Origin: Adiantum capillus-veneris
Taxonomy: Eukaryota; Streptophyta; Polypodiopsida; Polypodiales; Pteridaceae
Direction: 5' to 3'
Assembly (NCBI GenBank): GCA_014529385.2
Contig: CM043964.1
Coordinates: 135,074,420 to 135,138,419, forward strand
DNA length: 64,000 bases
Both the position numbers and the translations under genes were made by a program. Shown here in pieces: positions 59,855 to 64,000 of this stretch. The notes beneath the pieces were generated by a model. That model ran no database searches. It saw only the letters and a list, made by a program, of their open reading frames with translations, and was not told the origin of the DNA. The stretch's first letter is position 1. Each line of letters begins with the position of its first letter.

Positions 59855-60785
59855 ATTTCGGGAGGAGTATGTATATTGAGGAGTGATCATACCAGAAGCA
59901 AAATCTTGTCCCGCTCACGAAGTTCGGTCTTGAGTTCTTCACCCAAATATGGTCAAGGATTCAATTGTAGATAGTTGTCATTTCTTGAATTGTTTGGGTA
60001 TAGTTGTTTTCGTGGAGAAAGGCATGTAGTTTTTTGTATTGGCTATTGTCGTGGTCAATGTGGACGTTGAAGTCGCCTATGATAATGCTCACAATGTTGC
60101 TATCAATGGTCTCCACGAGGTTTCTCAATTGTGAAAGCAGTGATTGTATTGATGCCTTAGGTGATTTGTAGGCATTCACTATATGGATGATGATGTTGAT
60201 GGGTAGGGAGAAGAATGCTTGTATTATCTCAATGCCCAGTGATGAAAAGAAAGATTCATTGTGCACCTTGATGGAAGTTTTGTGATACATTGATAGACCA
60301 TATCCATTGTGATGATGTATGTGTTCAAAGTTTGGTTCAATGAGGTTTCTTTCATATATTTTTTTTGTTTCTTGCAAGCAAAGAATTGTTGATGAGGTGA
60401 AGTTGAGATCATTTTTTAGGTAGTTGATGCGTTTTTGGATGGAGACGACATTCAATGATTGAATTATGTAATGGGTATCTTCTACTAGACTCAATTGTAC
60501 ATTTGAGTGCTCCCATCTTGCAGTTGTTCGGAGACGGTCAAGCTCCTTGAGCACTGCAAGGTCAGTTCGAATGTGTGTATTAAATAGCGGGCTCAAAATG
60601 TGCACGTTGGCAGGGTCCTTGATACGCGATAATGCGGTGTAGACCAAACCGTGGGCTCGTATGCTAGTAGGGTTGAAAGCCAGGGAAGTCATGGTTAGAC
60701 CTTGTGATTTGTGGATTGTACGTGCATTGGCAGATTGAATTGGTAGCTGCTTCCTAGAGACTATGTTGAGTTGATTTCTTCCTAC
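59855..60785 (-). pseudogene. Helitron/Helentron-type helicase fused to endonuclease, 5' part cut off
   Basis: Read leftwards from 60785. The first part is the C-terminal end of a Pif1-type helicase: QLPIQSANARTIHKSQGLT and HGLVYTALSRIKDPANVHIL are motifs V and VI as found in Helitron Rep-helicase proteins. After about 45 residues it continues in the same frame into an endonuclease/exonuclease/phosphatase domain: SLNVVSIQKRINYLKNDL, TILCLQETKKI (catalytic Glu), GYGLSMYHK, then IVSIIIGDFNVHIDHD (GDFN motif). One TGA (59961) precedes the final ILDHIW and a weakened SDH-like YDHSSI, ending at about 59857. A helicase followed by an apurinic-like endonuclease is the Helentron arrangement. The N-terminal Rep and most of the helicase lie beyond the copia element inserted at 60786, outside the window. 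Confidence 0.8.
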
Positions 60786-61012
60786 TGTTGGAATTAGGGT
60801 TGCAAAGAGACACACACAGCTTGGAGAATAAAAAAGAAGCTCAAGGCACACAATAGAAAGTATATTATTTAGTGTGCAATGGAAAGATAGATAGCCCTAG
60901 AGTGATGGGCGTATATACAATGCTCGAGGGAAAAAACCTCCTAAAGAGGGAAAATTTGTCATGTCGGTCCTAGTGTGTTCATACACATCACTACCACATG
61001 TATATGGTAACA
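60786..61012 (-). mobile_element. 3' LTR of copia family A (minus-strand element)
   Basis: The 227-bp sequence is bounded by TGTTGGAATT and ATGGTAACA (plus-strand reading) and is the inverse of the LTR at 24635-24857. Its outer edge interrupts the Helitron-type helicase reading, so this element is the younger insertion. Confidence 0.9.
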
Positions 61013-64000
61013 AATCACCCCTGGAGTGATGCAGTGAACGAGAGCTGGCACATGAGTAAAGGGAAGTGCCATGCCCTGAGGACATGATCAGTCCACAAAG
61101 CGAAGTAAGCCCAAAGCTTCAAGCTTCTCATGAGACAATGCCTTTGTGAAAAGATTTGCAAGGTTGTCCTGTATTGGCACATAAGCCAAGATGATCTCTC
61201 CTGTTGAGATCCTCTCCCTGACATAGTGGTAATGCACGTCAATGTGCTTTGTGCGAGCATGAAAAATTGGGTTCCTCGCAACTGCCTATGCGCTCTGACT
61301 GTCAATGTAGATAGTGTTGGCAGTGTCCTGTCCAACACCCAAATCAACCATAAGGCGTCTGAGCCATACACACTCAATCGTAGCTGTGAAGACTGCCCTG
61401 TACTCAGCCTCACAACTTGAAGTTGCCACAATAGGTTGCTTCTTGCTCAACCATGATATACATGAACTGCTAAGCATGAAACAAAAACCACTTGTGGACA
61501 CTTGTGTGTGTCAAAACAACCAGCCCAATCTGAGTCCGAAAAAGCATGTAAGTCTGGCGGCAATGATCCCCCCTTGGGATAAAACAAGCCAAGATGTAAA
61601 GTGCCACTAAGGTAGCGAAAAATCCTCTTGACAGCCTGCCAATGCTTAGACCCTGGGCTATGCATAAATCTGCTGACCTGTGAGACTGCAAACTGAACAT
61701 CTGGCCTCGTGTTGCACACATAAATGAGGCATCCAATAGTAGTTTGGTAAAGAGTGACATCAGCAGGATTGCCAGCATCATGTAGACTCAACTTCAAACC
61801 TGTTTCCATGGGAGTGGCAATAGGTTTGCAATCCTCAAGTCCAAACTTACATAGCAATGTCTCTATGTAACTTTTTTGACACAAGGCAATACCACCATCA
61901 CACTGCTTAAACTGTATACCCAAGTAATGATGCAACAGGCCCAAATCTTTCATCTTGAAAGTAGCATTCAAATCAGCCTTAAATTCAGCAATATGTCTCT
62001 CATTTGCTCCAGTGATCAGCAAATCATCGACATAAAGAACCACAATGAGAAGTACATCACCCTCACGCTTTACACACAATGTGCTTCCTGTTGCACTGTT
62101 ACCAAAGCCTCGTTTAACCAAATGAGTGTCAGCTTTCTCATACCAAGCACGAGGAGATTGCGTCAACCCATACAAAGCCTTCTTACATCTGCACACTTTG
62201 TCCTCTTGTCCTTTTATGACAAAACCGCGATGCTGCGTTACATGAACTTCCTCAAATATGTCACCATTCAAGAAAGCAGTAACAATGTCTCATTGATGTA
62301 CATCCCAACCAAAATGAGCTGCCAATGCACATAGAAAATGCACAGTAGTCACATGACAAGTGGGAGCAAAAGTCTCTTCATAATCTATGCCTTTTTGTTG
62401 TGCATAACCCTTTGCAACAAGTTGAGCCTTATGGCAATCGATCTCACCATCCGGCTTGCGTTTCAACTTGTAAACCCACTTCGTACCAATGGCCTTTTTT
62501 CCAGGAGGCAAATCACATAAAGTCCATGTGTCATTTTCTATAAGTGCATCATATTCTGATTGCATGACAGCCATCCAATTTTTTGAATTTTGTGCTTCAT
62601 CAAAAGATAGAGGCTCCTCAACATCATGTAAGCTAGACACATCCAAATCATAACAATCTGATGCATAAGATGCATGGCGAGAGCCTGAACGGGTACGATA
62701 GACAAAGGTGCATCCAATTTGTTGTCACGCAAAGTGTGCACCAGCCATTTTGGCATACCTCTAGCCTGCTCATTTTCAGCCCTTTCCTCATCAAGTACAT
62801 CATGTACATCTGCATTCAATAATAGGCTGATCTGTAACATTTTGAGAAACCCCCATAGGCTGTACATTTGCCTCATTGGAAATTACATTCGTATTTCCAC
62901 CACTGAAAAGAGGCAACAAAGTGTCATAAATGTCCTGTGAGCTTACATTACTGTCTCTAGTACATGACAGCAAGGGCCGAACAGAATCTTCCATAAACAC
63001 TACATCCCGTGAAACTAGAATACGCTTTGTTTGCGGATGATATAACCTATAACCTTTGCTTTCAACACTATAACCAACAAAAATACATTTGACAGCCTTA
63101 TCATCCAATTTTATGCGCTGTGTTTGTGGCACCAAAGCATATGCCAAACAGCCAAAAACACGCATGTGCTCAATAGAAGGCTTTCTATCATGCCATGCTT
63201 CATATGGAGTAATAGACTGCAAAGCTTTCGTAGGACACCTGTTAAGTACATAAGTGGCACACATGATAGCCTCAAGCAAAAAGAATGTGGCAAAGCTTGA
63301 CTTTTGACCATACATCGTGCCATTTCTGTCAGTGACCTATTTTTCCTCTCAGCAATACCATTTTGCTGAGGTGTATAAGGCACTGTACATTGGTGTTTTA
63401 TCCCACGACTAGCCAGAAATGCATTGAATTCATGAGACATATACTCCCCCCTCAATAGGGTGCCCATAGTACATTTTCATCCATAGCCAGAAATTGTTTG
63501 AAGCGCATAAAACTTTGGACTTCGCTTTAAGCAGTAATACCCATGCATGCCTGGAGTAATCATCAATAAAAGTCATGAAGTAAAGGTAATTGCCCAAGGA
63601 CGGAGTTTGCATGGGCCCACAAACATCACTATGCACAAGCTGTAACCTGCATGTGGCCCGAATTAAACCATCCTTTGGAAACTTAGAACGCTGCATCTTA
63701 CCCAAAACACAGCCTTCACAAACACCTTTGACAGGTGCTTCAAGAGGCGGCAAAGAAGCAACCATATCAGATTTCTGCAAACACAGCAAACTGGCAAAAT
63801 TCAAATGACCAAAACGTGCATGCCAAAGTTTTGCATCTGAAATAGCCCTTGAATCTGCAACAGCATTTGCAAAATTTTTTCCACACTTGTCATACAAAGT
63901 GAGCTTATAAAGCCCATGGCACAAAAGGCCAGATGCAACAATTTCATCACCAAAACTGAGATCATAAATTGTACATCTGTCATCCACAAATTTGACTACA
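61013..64000 (-). pseudogene. Ty1/copia pol, family A, running off the window
   Basis: Read leftwards from the window edge. The pre-integrase zinc region is at 63870-63650 (LWHARFGHLNFASLLCLQ, CEGCVLGKMQRSKFPKDG). The integrase core has LVHSDVCGP and FIDDYSRHAWV, then GEYMSHEFNAFLASRGIKHQ and TPQQNGIAERKNRSL (63440-63330). The integrase C-terminus is KPSIEHMRVFGCLAYALVPQ (about 63150). RT runs from about 62560 (GTKWVYKLKRKPDGE) through YVDDLLITGANERH (about 62030) to RPDVQFAVSQVSRFM. RNase H runs from about 61510 (KKQPIVATSSCEAEYRAVF) to FHARTKHIDVHYHY and FTKALSHEKLEALG. It is better preserved than the plus-strand copy but has a TGA at 62288, frameshifts near 63460, 62700 and 61490, and a stop at about 61284. 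Gag, protease and the 5' LTR lie outside. Confidence 0.9.

Overview
The window looks like nuclear DNA of a large, repeat-rich land-plant genome. It has spliced GT-AG genes with short AT-rich introns, Ty1/copia and Ty3/gypsy polyproteins, a TNP2-type CACTA transposase, a LINE, a Helitron-type helicase, and many long (CT)n/(GA)n tracts. The transposase variants suggest a seed-free plant such as a fern, but that is an impression and not a determination. Only one gene looks like an intact ordinary host gene: a four-exon gene on the minus strand (19998-22316) for a conserved, probably plastid-targeted protein. Almost everything else is mobile-element material in various states of decay.

Layout. 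1-3500: microsatellites and AT-rich DNA. 3543-10607: a cluster of unusual decayed genes. Two plus-strand genes of unknown function are followed by a MITE with long inverted repeats, a minus-strand ORF with a clear histone H3/CENH3-like fold, a coiled-coil ORF just upstream of it, and a minus-strand transposase-like gene. 11479-12740: a copia gag remnant joined to a 3' LTR. 12741-14120: a broken CACTA TNP2 gene. 16880-18738: a minus-strand copia remnant. 19998-22316: the host gene. 24635-28511: a plus-strand copia element (family A) truncated in RT. 28826-29210: a possible MITE. 30840-32450: a minus-strand gypsy pol fragment that ends at a partial family-A LTR. 33-40 kb: mostly unrecognised DNA with short duplications. 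40925-42865: a LINE and a copia RNase H fragment. 43048-46236: a SWIM zinc-finger transposase-like gene whose 3' end is tandemly repeated about six times. 48553-52088: an eight-exon gene with a ParB-like domain and a DNA-methyltransferase-like domain. 54100-57127: two more copia fragments, one carrying an exact internal duplication. 59855-60785: a Helitron-type helicase fused to an endonuclease, interrupted by a minus-strand family-A copia element that fills the window from 60786 to its end.

The most interesting stretch is 43-52 kb. The SWIM transposase-like gene (minus) and the ParB/methyltransferase-like gene (plus) are divergently transcribed. The 2.3 kb between them holds seven copies of an 18-bp palindrome of the form TATTTCGCTAGCGAAATA, whose half-sites resemble the ParB site parS. 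This may be a mobile element that carries its own DNA-modification or DNA-binding gene and a cluster of cognate sites. That is inference: the copy seen has two in-frame stops and an altered catalytic motif. The second candidate is the CENH3-like histone gene lying in a transposon-like neighbourhood at 7.5-8.6 kb.
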